Both the position numbers and the translations under genes were made by a program. Shown one piece after another: positions 1 through 8,446 of a stretch of 64,000 nucleotides of DNA (its first letter is position 1; every line of letters starts with the position of its first letter). Where the stretch lies: positions 248,001 through 312,000 of the forward strand of contig NZ_CP040018.1 in the NCBI RefSeq assembly GCF_005280255.1, given 5' to 3'. The notes beneath the pieces were generated by a model, which saw only the letters and a program-made list of their open reading frames with translations, was not told the DNA's origin and did no database searches. The DNA comes from Arthrobacter sp. 24S4-2. GTDB taxonomy: Bacteria > Actinomycetota > Actinomycetes > Actinomycetales > Micrococcaceae.

Positions 1-1
1 G

Positions 2-439
2 GTGGTGGCAGCCTACGCCGCCAATCCGGAAAACGCTCCGGCCTGGTATTCGAACATCAAGGCCGTCAGGTGGGAATCGGATCCGGTTGTGGCCGTGGGC
101 TCCAAAGTGGCGTTCAGGGCTCAGTTCCTCGGGAAGACCTTGGACTACATCTACGAATTCACCGAACTTGACCCCGGCAGGAAGCTGGTCATGCGCACGG
201 CCAATGGGCCGTTCCCCATGCAGACGAGCTACACATGGGAGGAGGCCGGCGGCGATTCCACCCGGATGACCCTGCGCAACACCGGCTCGCCGGCTGGCTT
301 CCCCGCCGTCATTAGCCTTGTGATGGCCCCTATGATGCGCCGCGCCATGCGCAACGATCTCGCGAAGCTGAAATCCCTTCTCGAAGGGGACCGGCCGCAA
401 GCCACCCAGGAAAACACACAACGGAAGGACAAGTCATGA
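2..439 (+). CDS. SRPBCC family protein, 5' end outside window (partial)
   Basis: The 145 visible residues fit the C-terminal three quarters of an SRPBCC (START/Bet v1-like) small-ligand-binding protein: a YAANPENAPAWYSNI segment like the first helix after the N-terminal strand, a central strand run (YIYEFTELDPGRKLVMRTA), a TSYTWEE strand, and a final amphipathic helix (MAPMMRRAMRNDLAKLKSLLEG). Family members normally begin with about 15 more residues, so the GTG at position 2 is probably internal and the true start lies upstream of the window. Its stop overlaps the ATG of the next gene (ATGA), which implies translational coupling. The ligand is not predictable. Family call fairly sure, exact function unknown. 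Confidence 0.8.
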   Translation: MVAAYAANPENAPAWYSNIKAVRWESDPVVAVGSKVAFRAQFLGKTLDYIYEFTELDPGRKLVMRTANGPFPMQTSYTWEEAGGDSTRMTLRNTGSPAGFPAVISLVMAPMMRRAMRNDLAKLKSLLEGDRPQATQENTQRKDKS

Positions 440-765
440 GCAAGTTCATTTACATCTACAAAGGACCGGCCACGCCGATGGACCAGTTCACGCCGGAGCA
501 GTCCGCGGAACAGATGGCTGCGTGGGGCGCCTGGATGGAGAAGCTGGGCCCGGCATTGCTGGACGCCGGTTCGCCCTTCGCTGCCAGTACCTCGCTGGTG
601 GACGACGGATCCGTAGCGGAAGCCTCCGACCTGAACGGCTACTCGATCGTGGAGGCCGAAAACCTTGATGGTGCGAAGGCCCTCGCGGACGGCCACCCGT
701 TCCTGTCCGAAGGCGGCGGTAAGTTCAGACTCGAGATCTACGAGCTCGCCAACATGCAGATGTAG
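436..765 (+). CDS. YCII-related domain protein
   Basis: This 109-residue protein has the YCII/DGPF fold pattern: an N-terminal beta strand (KFIYIYKG), a helix (EQMAAWGAWMEKLG), GPALLDAGSPF, and a C-terminal G-HPFL plus FRLEIYEL strand. The His in the GHPFL segment is the residue often proposed as part of a His-Asp pair in this family. The start ATG sits 5-6 nt after a GGAAGGAC ribosome binding site and overlaps the preceding SRPBCC stop codon, so the two are co-transcribed. In actinobacteria YCII proteins often lie beside SRPBCC genes and sigma factors. No substrate can be assigned. Confidence 0.85.
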   Translation: MSKFIYIYKGPATPMDQFTPEQSAEQMAAWGAWMEKLGPALLDAGSPFAASTSLVDDGSVAEASDLNGYSIVEAENLDGAKALADGHPFLSEGGGKFRLEIYELANMQM

Positions 766-768
766 AGG

Positions 769-1002
769 TTGCTCCACCGTCGCGGAGCACGGGCACCTGC
801 TTGGCTTTGGAGTGATTGCGGGTCCGGCCCGGCCCAAGGCCAATACATCCTGAACGAAGCGGGCGGCAGCAACGCCGTCCGTTTCGTCCTTGACCTCAAT
901 CTCACAGGCCGCATAAAGGTCCTCGACGGACTGGTCGCCAAGACCATGCCGGCCGAGGTCGCCCAGCTCCGGGAGCTGAAGGCCGTCGTCGAAGCACGCT
1001 AA
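769..1002 (+). pseudogene. C-terminal remnant of an SRPBCC-like protein
   Basis: The 77-codon frame starts just after the YCII stop. Its first about 25 residues look non-coding, but the rest (GGSNAVRFVLDLNLTGRIKV followed by LDGLVAKTMPAEVAQLRELKAVVEA) resembles the last strand and C-terminal helix of an SRPBCC protein and parallels the end of the gene at 2-439. No complete N-terminal domain is present in any frame upstream. The simplest reading is a 3' fragment left after deletion of a second SRPBCC gene. A short expressed protein starting at TTG 769 cannot be excluded. Confidence 0.45.
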
Positions 1003-1042
1003 GCACCGTTGGAGCCAGGGGTTCCTTTAGGGTCCGGCCTTC

Positions 1043-1054
1043 TATAACGTTGTA
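1043..1054. promoter_or_regulatory. LacI-type operator-like palindrome
   Basis: TATAACGTTGTA is a near-perfect 12-bp palindrome with a central CG, the usual layout of LacI/GalR operators. It ends 4 bp before the ATG of the broken GH27 gene. It differs from the operator pair upstream of the ABC operon at 8.3-8.4 kb, so it may belong to another regulator. The site is short and the evidence is only its symmetry and position. Confidence 0.25.
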
Positions 1055-1057
1055 TGG

Positions 1058-2271
1058 ATGTTGCTAGCGCAAACCCATCCCCTGGGCTGCAACAGCTGGG
1101 ACTGTTTCGGCACCACTGTCACGGAGGACGACGTCCTCGCCAACGCCGAATTCATGGCCGCCCACCTCGCCCCGCACGGCTGGGACACCGTCGTCGTCGA
1201 TATCCAGTGGTGCGAACCTGCCGCCAAAGCGGGCGGTTACAACCCCGGCGCCGCCCTTGTTTTGGATGGGTTCGGCCGCCAGCTGCCGGCCGTGAACCGC
1301 CTTCCCTCGGCCGCGGACGGGAAGGGCTTCGGCCCGCTGGCACGGCGGATCAGGTCGCGGACACAACGTCTGTCTGCGACTGGAACACCGACAACTACGG
1401 CCTGGACCACAACCACCCGGGGGCGCAGGCATACTAGGATTCGCAGCTGGCACTGTTCGCGGAGTGGGGCGTGGACTTCGTCAAGGCGGACGACATGCTG
1501 GGGCCGTACTTCACCTCGGAAATTGCCGCCTACCAGGACGCCATCGGCAAGTCCGGCCGGGACATGGTCCTCAGCCTCTCGCCCGGACGCGTGCTGTCCC
1601 TGGCGCACCTGGAGCGACTCCGTTCCAATGCCCAGATGTGGCGTGTCTCGGACGACCTCTGGGACAACTGGGACGACGTCGAAGCCCAGTTCGCGCGCCT
1701 GGCGCGCTGGGCGCCGCACCAGCGGCCGGGGACCTGGGCGGACGCGGACATGCTGCCGCTGGGCAGGATTGCCCACCGCGCGGAACGCGGCCCGGAACGA
1801 CTCACCCGCCTTACCGCTGACGAGCAGCGAACCATGATGACGCTGTGGTGCATGGCCCGCTCGCCGCTCATGCTGGGCTGCGACCTCCCGTCCTCGCCGC
1901 CTGAAACCCTGGAGCTCCTCACCAATGCGGACCTCCTGGACGTCCCCAAGGCAAGCCGCAACAACCGCGAGCTCCTCCGCGACGGGGATCTGGTGCTCTG
2001 GGCAGCCGAGAGCACGACGACGGCGGACAGGTTCGCCGCGGTGTTCAACACCGGGGGAGAGACCTTGGAAGCGGCTTTTCCCCTGGGCGATCTGGGCCTT
2101 GGCGAGAGGGCTTCGTGGGATGCCTGGTCCGCTGTGGAGGCGTGGTCCAGGGAAGACGCGCGGCCCGGGACCGCGGCCTCTGGCAGTGTTTCGCCTGCCA
2201 GCGGTTTGCCTGGCGGCGTTCTGCAGTGTGCGGTGCCACCGCACGGGGTCCGGTTCTACCGCTTCTCGTAA
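1058..2271 (+). pseudogene. GH27 alpha-galactosidase-like gene, disrupted
   Basis: Homologues are glycoside hydrolase family 27 enzymes that remove terminal alpha-galactosyl residues. The N-terminal part (PLGCNSWDCFGTTVTEDD, WDTVVVDIQW) reads in frame 2 to about 1350. It then jumps to frame 1 (VADTTSVCDWNTDNYGLDH), which meets an in-frame TAG at 1436-1438 where a second Tyr codon is expected, and continues with VDFVKADDMLGPY (nucleophile region, D of KADD) and RVSDDLWDNWD (acid/base region) to the stop at 2271. About 100 bp that normally encode the loop between FGPLARRI and VADTTSVCDWN are missing. The usual PLGWNSWD has a Cys for the first Trp. Three independent lesions make this a pseudogene unless the sequence is faulty. 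Confidence 0.85.
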
Positions 2272-2281
2272 AAATAGGGAC

Positions 2282-2327
2282 GGCTGGTGGCCAGCCTTCA
2301 GTAGTTGTCCCCGATGCCAAAACGGGG
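2282..2327. terminator. hairpins between convergent GH27 pseudogene and lacI
   Basis: GGCTGG/CCAGCC (2282-2287 with 2291-2296) is followed by CCCCG/CGGGG (2309-2313 with 2323-2327). They lie in the short gap between convergent genes, where a bidirectional terminator is expected. No long T-run is present. Confidence 0.4.
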
Positions 2328-2349
2328 ATGCAGCACTCTGTCCTGCGCC

Positions 2350-3429
2350 TTAGAGAACCCGGGTTTCGTTGATCGCTCGAGGTGCTGCCAAGCTACGGCC
2401 CGGGACGAATACTCCGGCGAAGCGCTCATGTTCAATGGTGGCCGAGCTGCGGTTCTTGATCAGCTCGGCCATTACCGCTGTGCCCCGGACCGCCACATCA
2501 TGCACCGGAATTCTTAGCGTCGCGATCCCGATCTGATCGGCGCCCATCAAGATGCCGTCACACCCTGTGATGGACAGATCCTCGGGGATGCGCAGCCCCG
2601 CCGCTTTTGCGAACGGCATGAAGGAGATGGCCCGGGTGTCCGAGGGGAACATGGCTGCGGTGATCCGCCCCTCGCCTGCCAGCCGGACGATGTCCTCACA
2701 ACCGTCCACTGAGGAGCCAAAGAGATCCGTGTCGAGCTGGTGGACCTCTATCCCGCGCCCGCGCAGGTGCGCTGCCATGGACAGGCCCCGGCGGTTCTCG
2801 GCAGTGGAGAGGGAGAATGCGGGAACCACCACCGCGACCGAGCGGTGACCCGCGGCAGCCACACGGTCGGCCAGGATGGCACCATTAGTGTCTTCGTCAT
2901 AGGAGACTCCGTAAATGCCCGGATGCTCCTCCATCCGCCCGACAGACACCACCGGCACCGAGTCGAGGAACGGTTCGAGATCGTGAGCCTTGATAACACC
3001 TGTGGACACCATGAGGCCTCCGACCCGCAGGCCCAGGAGGCGCCGCAGGCCGGTCAACTCGTCGTCAGCACCCTGCGTTGCCGTGGGGACGACAGTGATC
3101 AGCTGAAGGCCGGCCCGGCTGGCTTCGTTCTGGATCTCGCTGTGGAGCAACCCGTATGCGGGGTTCCTGGGATCCCGCAGCAGCAGGCCCACGAGGTCCG
3201 AGCCCTTGGCGGCCAGCCCGCTGGCAATCATGTTGGGCACGTAGCCTAATTCCCGCAAGGCCCGGTTGACCTTTTCCTGCGTCTTGGGAGAAACAGAGGA
3301 ATGCCCCATCAACACCCGGGATACTGTGGCCCGGGACACCTGGGCAAGCTGGGCGACGTCGTCCATCCGCACGCCCAGCGGTGATCCTCCGTTACGTCCC
3401 TTGGGGGGCCCCAGCTCAGTCACAGCCAT
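2350..3429 (-). CDS. LacI family transcriptional regulator
   Basis: A 359-residue LacI/GalR regulator. The helix-turn-helix is at about residues 22-45 (MDDVAQLAQVSRATVSRVL, hinge SVSPKTQEKVNRALRELGYVPN), followed by a periplasmic-binding-protein-like effector domain (SDLVGLLLRDPRNPAYG, GDPD-like hinge residues, TGCDGILMGADQIGIATLRIP). I chose the ATG at 3429 because residues before it are not family-like and because this ATG lies 4 bp after the stop of the phosphodiesterase gene. It is therefore the last gene of the ABC/GDPD operon and probably controls it through the palindromes at 8325 and 8413. The effector is likely a compound handled by the operon. Confidence 0.9.
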   Translation of the reverse strand: MAVTELGPPKGRNGGSPLGVRMDDVAQLAQVSRATVSRVLMGHSSVSPKTQEKVNRALRELGYVPNMIASGLAAKGSDLVGLLLRDPRNPAYGLLHSEIQNEASRAGLQLITVVPTATQGADDELTGLRRLLGLRVGGLMVSTGVIKAHDLEPFLDSVPVVSVGRMEEHPGIYGVSYDEDTNGAILADRVAAAGHRSVAVVVPAFSLSTAENRRGLSMAAHLRGRGIEVHQLDTDLFGSSVDGCEDIVRLAGEGRITAAMFPSDTRAISFMPFAKAAGLRIPEDLSITGCDGILMGADQIGIATLRIPVHDVAVRGTAVMAELIKNRSSATIEHERFAGVFVPGRSLAAPRAINETRVL

Positions 3430-3433
3430 AACT

Positions 3434-4318
3434 CTACTGGCTGGCCAATGCGCGGGCCGACGCGCCGTCGAGCACGGCATTTCGGTATGGAACCAGCAGC
3501 CCCGGCCAGTCGGTCTGGATGATGTCCGCTCCTAGTCCTACAAGGCGGCCCCATCCTGAATCCGGGTCTCCAAGCACGGACATCTCGTCGTCCCAGCCGC
3601 AGAACAGGGGAACCCTGTCGTTGAGGTTTATGGCGTTCACCAGGGCGAACAGCCCCCGCGAATGAAGCCATGCCACATAATCCGTGGAGGCAAACTCGTG
3701 GTCCGGGCCTTCTGCCAGGAGCTCCAAGCCAACGGTGTTGATCTCCGTATATTCCAGCACTCGCAGGACGTCTTCATGGGATCGGACCATTGGCGCGAAG
3801 GCGTACTTCACATGGTGGGCTGCCAGTAACTCCAGTGCTTCCCGGTCCACAGGGGATTTCAATACGGCCCGGCCCAGCACGTCATAGTCGTCCAGATAAG
3901 GCAGAAGCCGTTCCCAGTACCACCAGGAGCGGTCAATGTTAAAGAGGGCATGACGGTTTTGACTCAGCACCTCTTCGAGCGTTGCCACCCGATATGCCTC
4001 ACTGGTCCCCGTGGAGCGCCAACGGTACTCCAGGGCTCGGATCGTCTTGCTGTCCAGCGTCCTGATGTTCTCCTGGATGCCAAGCTGCATTTCCTCGCAG
4101 CCGTCGTGGAATAGGAAGAACTCTCCATCTGTGGACTCCACGACGTCGATCTCCACCATTTCCGCACCTTGCCGCAGGGCTGCCTCCACGGCCTGCTGGG
4201 TGTTCTCGGCGATGGTGCCGAGTCCTGTGCCGCGGTGCACGGCCACGAGTGGGCGTGCACGCGCGAAGGCGGCATTGAGCGGGGCGTTCTGTTGAGCAAA
4301 TCGGGGGTGTCCAAACAT
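3434..4318 (-). CDS. glycerophosphodiester phosphodiesterase family protein
   Basis: A 294-residue GDPD-domain protein that should hydrolyse glycerophosphodiesters to glycerol phosphate plus an alcohol. The family signature is present: VAVHRGTG and AENT near residues 26-39, EIDVVESTDGEFFLFHDG (Glu/Asp metal ligands and the second catalytic His), and late motifs (WDDEMSVLGDPDSGWGRLVGLGADIIQTDWPGLL) typical of the barrel's C-terminal half. There is no signal peptide, so it acts in the cytoplasm on imported substrate. The ATG follows GGAGAGATAGAAA and lies 3 bp after the permease stop, so it is part of the ABC transporter operon. Confidence 0.88.
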   Translation of the reverse strand: MFGHPRFAQQNAPLNAAFARARPLVAVHRGTGLGTIAENTQQAVEAALRQGAEMVEIDVVESTDGEFFLFHDGCEEMQLGIQENIRTLDSKTIRALEYRWRSTGTSEAYRVATLEEVLSQNRHALFNIDRSWWYWERLLPYLDDYDVLGRAVLKSPVDREALELLAAHHVKYAFAPMVRSHEDVLRVLEYTEINTVGLELLAEGPDHEFASTDYVAWLHSRGLFALVNAINLNDRVPLFCGWDDEMSVLGDPDSGWGRLVGLGADIIQTDWPGLLVPYRNAVLDGASARALASQ

Positions 4319-4321
4319 TTT

Positions 4322-6144
4322 CTATCTCTCCTGCTTGTTCCCGGTGCCGGCGGTGGCCAGTTCGGGGGGTTCGGGGGCGGCTATCTGGCTTGTCGGGGGC
4401 GGGACCGGCACTGCTGCTCGTGGCGGGGTCCGACGGCGGGACCGTTTACGGCCCGCGCCCCGTCCGTAGACGAGGCACATGGTGACGCCGGTGATGGCCA
4501 TGAGGATCACGGTGTAGACGAAGGTCAGGGCGGTGGTGTCCGACAGGGTGTCATCGTTGGTGGCGTTCTTGATGACGATGCCCAGCGGCTGGTACAGGGG
4601 GTGTGCCAGGAAGACAGCCGTATCGTAGTCGTCGAGCAGGTGGTTGAAATTCAGGGCAGCCACGGCCGCCGCCGTGGGTGCGACGATCGGCAAAAGGATC
4701 CGCCGGAAGGTGGTGAAGGAACCGGCTCCTAGAATCGCTGCCGCCTCTTCCAGCTGATCCGGTACCGCGGCGAAGGCTGCCTTTAGCATCCGCAGTGTAA
4801 ACGGGATCTTGCCTATCACGTACGCAATGGCGAGGATTGCCAGCGTTCCGGTTAGGACAGTGTTGCCCACCAGCCATTCGGAGTGGTCGAAGGTGACCAT
4901 CAGTCCAAGCGCCACCATGGTTGAGGGCAGGATCCAGGGAATATGCAGGATGTATTCGACGGCAACTGTGACCGGGTTACGGAAATTCTGCACGAGGCGG
5001 GCGACGAATAACAGCCCGAAGACAACAACAACTGTTGCGACGGCACTGTAGCCGACGCTCACCATGAACGGCCACAGTGCCGAGTAGTCGGTGAAAACGC
5101 GGAGGTAGTTGTCCAAGGTGAAGCTGCCCGGATTCAGGCTGGCGCTCTGGATCGATGCGGCATCGGTGAAGGAGAAGATGACGATCAGGACCGGCGGGAG
5201 TGCGTAGACGGCGAAGAGAGCATATGCCACCGCGTGCACCACAACATTAGCAATCGGGTTTTCAATTTTTTGCTTCTGCATGGACGCTGGAACTTTGGAC
5301 ACGCTGAAGTAGGTTCCGCCTTTCTCCAGGCGGTTCATCACAGCCAGCAGCACGATAGTGGATAGGCCCAGGACGATGGCAAGGGCTGCGGCAAGATCCC
5401 GCGATGACGGAGCATTGGCGAACGACAAAATCATGGGCGTGACGGTCTGGAAGTCCTCACCCCCGAGTACCTGAGGGCGGCCAGTGCACCCAGCCCACCC
5501 AGGAAAGTCAGGATTGTGATGGCATACACCATCGGCATCAGCGTCGGCAGGACTATGCGGCCCAGCACGTTCCAACTCGAAGCGCCCATCATTCGGGCGG
5601 CTTCGATAGTCTGGAAATCCACTTTTGCCAGCGCGTTGCCGAGAAACAGAAGATGGTTTCCGGTGCAGGCAAACGTCATGACAAACACCACGGCAAACAT
5701 GCCGGTGAACCAGCCGGCATTCATGCCCGGGAACACGTTCAGCAGCAGTCGGGTAACGAAACCACTGTCTCCGTAAATGAACTTATAGCCCGCCACTAAC
5801 ACGATGCCGCCGTAGATCAGCGTGCTGGCGTAGCCCAGCCACAGGATGCGGGCACCTTTGATGTCAAAATACTGCGTGGCCAGGACGATGAAGATCCCGA
5901 CAGCGTTGACGGTTACCGAGAGCACGACCGCAAGAACGAAGCTGTTGCGCAGGGACTCCATCGCGCGCTGGGAGGATGTCAGCCGCCGGATAGCTTCGAA
6001 GGAAAACTGCCCCTCGGGCATGAAAACTGTTCCAAGAAGCCGGACGTTCGGGTAGATCAGGAAGGTTACGGAAAACCACAGCAGCACCGCGCCCACGATC
6101 AGGAACAGCGGGGAGCGAAGCAGCTGCTTCACCGAGCCGTTCAC
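4322..6144 (-). pseudogene. two-domain ABC importer permease with a frameshift
   Basis: Two overlapping frames together make one Fe3+/phosphonate-type permease of about 606 residues with two membrane domains. The N-terminal half (from ATG 6144) carries the first EAA-like loop (EAARMMGASSWNVLGRIVLPTL) and runs to FLGGLGALAA; the C-terminal half resumes at PQVLGGEDFQTVTPMIL and carries the second EAA loop (EEAAAILGAGSFTTFRRILLPI). The frames join if one C is restored in the CCC run near 5475. The start overlaps the ATPase stop (ATGA). The tail is Arg/Pro rich. Either a true recent frameshift, a sequencing indel, or less likely a slippage site. Without correction the importer lacks an intact permease. 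Confidence 0.8.
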
Positions 6145-7178
6145 GAGGCACCCTCGTACTGAAGGACATCGGAGGGAGTAACCAGCACCCGCACTGAATC
6201 TCCTGGCTGGAAGCCCCCGGTGCCATCCTCCTGCAGGATCCCCCGGAACATTCCGCGTTCCGTCTCGACCCGGTAGCTGCTGTAGACGCCGTGATATTGG
6301 CGCGAACTGACCCGGCCCGCGAGAGCGGGCACCTTTGCCGAGGCGGCGGCAGCGGGCGTCTCGATTCTGACCTTTTCGATCCGCACATAGGCTGGCCTGG
6401 CCGGATCAAGGTGGATCCCGCCATCGCGCTTCAATGCTTCAACGGTTGCGGGAGAGAGCTTGTTGGCGTCGCCCACAAAATTACACACAAACTCGGTCGC
6501 GGACCGTGTGTACACCTCCTGAGGCGTTCCCACCTGCTCGATCCGGCCGTTGTTCATCACGGCAATGCGGTCGCTCATCGTCAGAGCCTCGTCCTGGTCA
6601 TGGGTGACGTAGACGGTCGTGATACCGAACTGCTGCTGCAGATCCTTGAGCTGGGCCCGCAGTTGGTGGCGGAGCTTGGCATCGAGGTTGGACAAAGGTT
6701 CATCCAGTAACAGAATCTTGGGGCGCAGCACGAGGGCGCGGGCGATCGCAACACGCTGTTGCTGGCCGCCGGAAAGGTCCGTGACACTCTTGGCCAGCTG
6801 TTCGTCGCTGAGATTCACCTCGCGGGCGATTTCATGGACGCGCTCTGCGGTCTCGGCCTTGGAAACTCTCGCGACTTTGAGGCCGAAGGCGATGTTCTCC
6901 CATACCGACAGGGTGGGAAACAGGGCGTAGCTCTGGAAGACCATCCCGATTTCGCGGCGGTGGCTGGGGAGGTGAGTGACACGCTTGCCGCCGATACGGA
7001 TGTCGCCGCGGCTGGGCTGGATGAAGCCGGCCAGCACCCGAAGCGCTGTGGACTTGCCGCAGCCCGAAGGGCCGAGGAGGGTGAAAAACTCGCCTTCTTC
7101 CACCGTGAGCTGGTACTCCGGCAGCGCAACAAAATCGCCGAAACGGATCTCTACATTCTCAAACGTGATCATTTCCAC
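6141..7178 (-). CDS. ABC transporter ATP-binding protein (importer type)
   Basis: A 345-residue cytoplasmic ATPase that powers the neighbouring importer. Walker A GPSGCGKST is at residues 36-44, the Q-loop region reads VFQSYALFP, the signature is LSGGQQQRVAIARAL, Walker B is ILLLDEPLSNLDAKL, and the switch His is in YVTHDQDEALTMSDRI. After about residue 240 there is a TOBE-type regulatory domain (SRQYHGVYSSYRVET, GDSVRVLVTPSDV). This layout is that of PotA/FbpC/PhnT-like spermidine, iron and phosphonate importers. Start ATG 7178 overlaps the binding-protein stop; the end overlaps the permease start. Confidence 0.93.
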   Translation of the reverse strand: MEMITFENVEIRFGDFVALPEYQLTVEEGEFFTLLGPSGCGKSTALRVLAGFIQPSRGDIRIGGKRVTHLPSHRREIGMVFQSYALFPTLSVWENIAFGLKVARVSKAETAERVHEIAREVNLSDEQLAKSVTDLSGGQQQRVAIARALVLRPKILLLDEPLSNLDAKLRHQLRAQLKDLQQQFGITTVYVTHDQDEALTMSDRIAVMNNGRIEQVGTPQEVYTRSATEFVCNFVGDANKLSPATVEALKRDGGIHLDPARPAYVRIEKVRIETPAAAASAKVPALAGRVSSRQYHGVYSSYRVETERGMFRGILQEDGTGGFQPGDSVRVLVTPSDVLQYEGAS

Positions 7179-8239
7179 TAGCCCTTCAAGTACTCAAGCT
7201 CGATCTTTTCGACCCACTTGTCGATGTTTTTCCCGACCAAGGTCCAGTCGATGTCCTGCTTCTTGAACTCGGCGGTCTGTTCGATGGCCTGGGCATCGGC
7301 CGCAGCAGCGGCCTTGCTGTTTACAGGAGCGGTGAAGAACTGCTTGGACCACTTGGCCTGGACATCGGCGGAACCGAACCAGTCGATGAACTTCTTGGCG
7401 GTTTCGGCCTTCTTCGTGCCTTTGACCAGGCCAACCTGCTGTACGGCGAAGGGAACGCCAATGCTCGGCTTCGCCGCCTCCGTCTGGATGCCGTACTGCT
7501 TTTCACGGCTGGCCTTACCGGCGAGCCACATCTGGCCGGCGTCCACCTGGGACTTCTTCATGCGGGAGTACAGATCCTCGCCCTTGACGGCACGGTTCCC
7601 GTTGGCGAAGTAGGCCTTCACCTGATTCCATCCCTCGGCGCTGACCCCGAGCTCGCCGCTGGGGTCGGCATAGCGGCCCAGGATGCCGGCAAGCACCATC
7701 TGTGTGGTGGCACCTCCCAGGGAGGTTTGCACCTCGTACTTGCCTTTGAACTGGTCCTTGGTCCAAAGGTCGGTCCAATCCTGCGGGGCGGCAGCAGGTG
7801 TGGCGTAGGCAGCCTTGTTGTAGACGAGCATGATCGGTTCGCTCACGATCGGCCAGAACTGCTTGCCGGTCTGGTCACCCAAAGAGCCATCGACCTCGCC
7901 CGCCCAAGCCGGGGAGTAGGGCTCAAGCACGTTCTGTGCCTTGAGCTTCTCGAAATACACATTGTTCAGGCCGAACGTCACGTCAGCCACCGGGTTGTTC
8001 TTCTCCGCCGTCAGGCGGTTCATTACGTCTCCGCCGCCCAGATCGACGAAATCAAGCTTGAAGCCCGCAGCCGCGGCCTCCTTCTTGAGCCAGTCGCCAC
8101 GGCCATCCGAAACCGAGTTGCTGTAAATGATGAGGGACTCGTTAGGGGAACCCGACGCTTGACCGGGGGGCGTGCAGGCTGTGGTCAGTAGGGAGCCGGC
8201 GCTGAGCAGGGCACCAAGCAGAACGATTCGACGCTTCAT
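7178..8239 (-). CDS. extracellular solute-binding lipoprotein (family 1, AfuA/PhnS-like)
   Basis: A 353-residue substrate-binding protein. A lipoprotein signal ends with the lipobox LTTAC (Cys22), followed by a short linker and a mature domain beginning LIIYSNSVSDGRGDWL, the strand that opens Fe3+/2-aminoethylphosphonate/thiamine-type binding proteins. Further family features are NNPVADVTFGLNN, SEPIMLVYNKA and QTSLGGATTQMVLAG. It is the first gene of the operon and has a TTTGGAGACACT ribosome binding site. Because a GDPD enzyme and a LacI regulator share the operon, the ligand may be a glycerophosphodiester or related organophosphate; that is inference from context. Confidence 0.9.
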   Translation of the reverse strand: MKRRIVLLGALLSAGSLLTTACTPPGQASGSPNESLIIYSNSVSDGRGDWLKKEAAAAGFKLDFVDLGGGDVMNRLTAEKNNPVADVTFGLNNVYFEKLKAQNVLEPYSPAWAGEVDGSLGDQTGKQFWPIVSEPIMLVYNKAAYATPAAAPQDWTDLWTKDQFKGKYEVQTSLGGATTQMVLAGILGRYADPSGELGVSAEGWNQVKAYFANGNRAVKGEDLYSRMKKSQVDAGQMWLAGKASREKQYGIQTEAAKPSIGVPFAVQQVGLVKGTKKAETAKKFIDWFGSADVQAKWSKQFFTAPVNSKAAAAADAQAIEQTAEFKKQDIDWTLVGKNIDKWVEKIELEYLKG

Positions 8240-8304
8240 AGTGTCTCCAAACGGGTGGGGGCAGGGTGATCAGGGCCGCGGCAGCGACGCCGGCGACAGG
8301 GCAT

Positions 8305-8310
8305 GATATA
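8305..8310 (-). promoter_or_regulatory. candidate -10 of the ABC/GDPD operon promoter
   Basis: On the minus strand the hexamer TATATC sits in an AT-rich patch about 66 bp before the binding-protein ATG. The operator at 8325-8338 falls in the spacer/-35 position, which is where a LacI repressor would block RNA polymerase. No strong -35 hexamer is visible. Confidence 0.4.
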
Positions 8311-8324
8311 AATCACACACAAGA

Positions 8325-8338
8325 TGAACGCGCTTTCA
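8325..8338. promoter_or_regulatory. LacI-family operator, copy 1
   Basis: TGAACGCGCTTTCA is a 14-bp palindrome with one mismatched pair and a central CG, the classical LacI/CcpA operator form. A 13/14-identical copy lies 88 bp away (8413-8426). It is 86 bp upstream of the solute-binding-protein start. Confidence 0.7.
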
Positions 8339-8412
8339 TTTTTACACCGCATAGCCACGCTGGAAAGGCTAGAAGGTAAACAAGACGCCAACGATTTGCA
8401 AAATTGGCGATT

Positions 8413-8426
8413 TGAACGCGCTCTCA
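8413..8426. promoter_or_regulatory. LacI-family operator, copy 2
   Basis: TGAACGCGCTCTCA differs from copy 1 at one base. It lies 20 bp before the mgtC pseudogene ATG and 88 bp from copy 1, about eight helical turns, a spacing that would allow looping by a LacI-type tetramer or independent control of the divergent gene. Confidence 0.65.
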
Positions 8427-8446
8427 TAATTGAGTCAAGGAGCAAC

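Noticed and set aside
5440..5500. programmed ribosomal frameshift in the permease
   Set aside because: No slippery heptamer with downstream pseudoknot or internal Shine-Dalgarno of the known kind is apparent; a simple indel explains it better. Kept as a finding about the lesion only.
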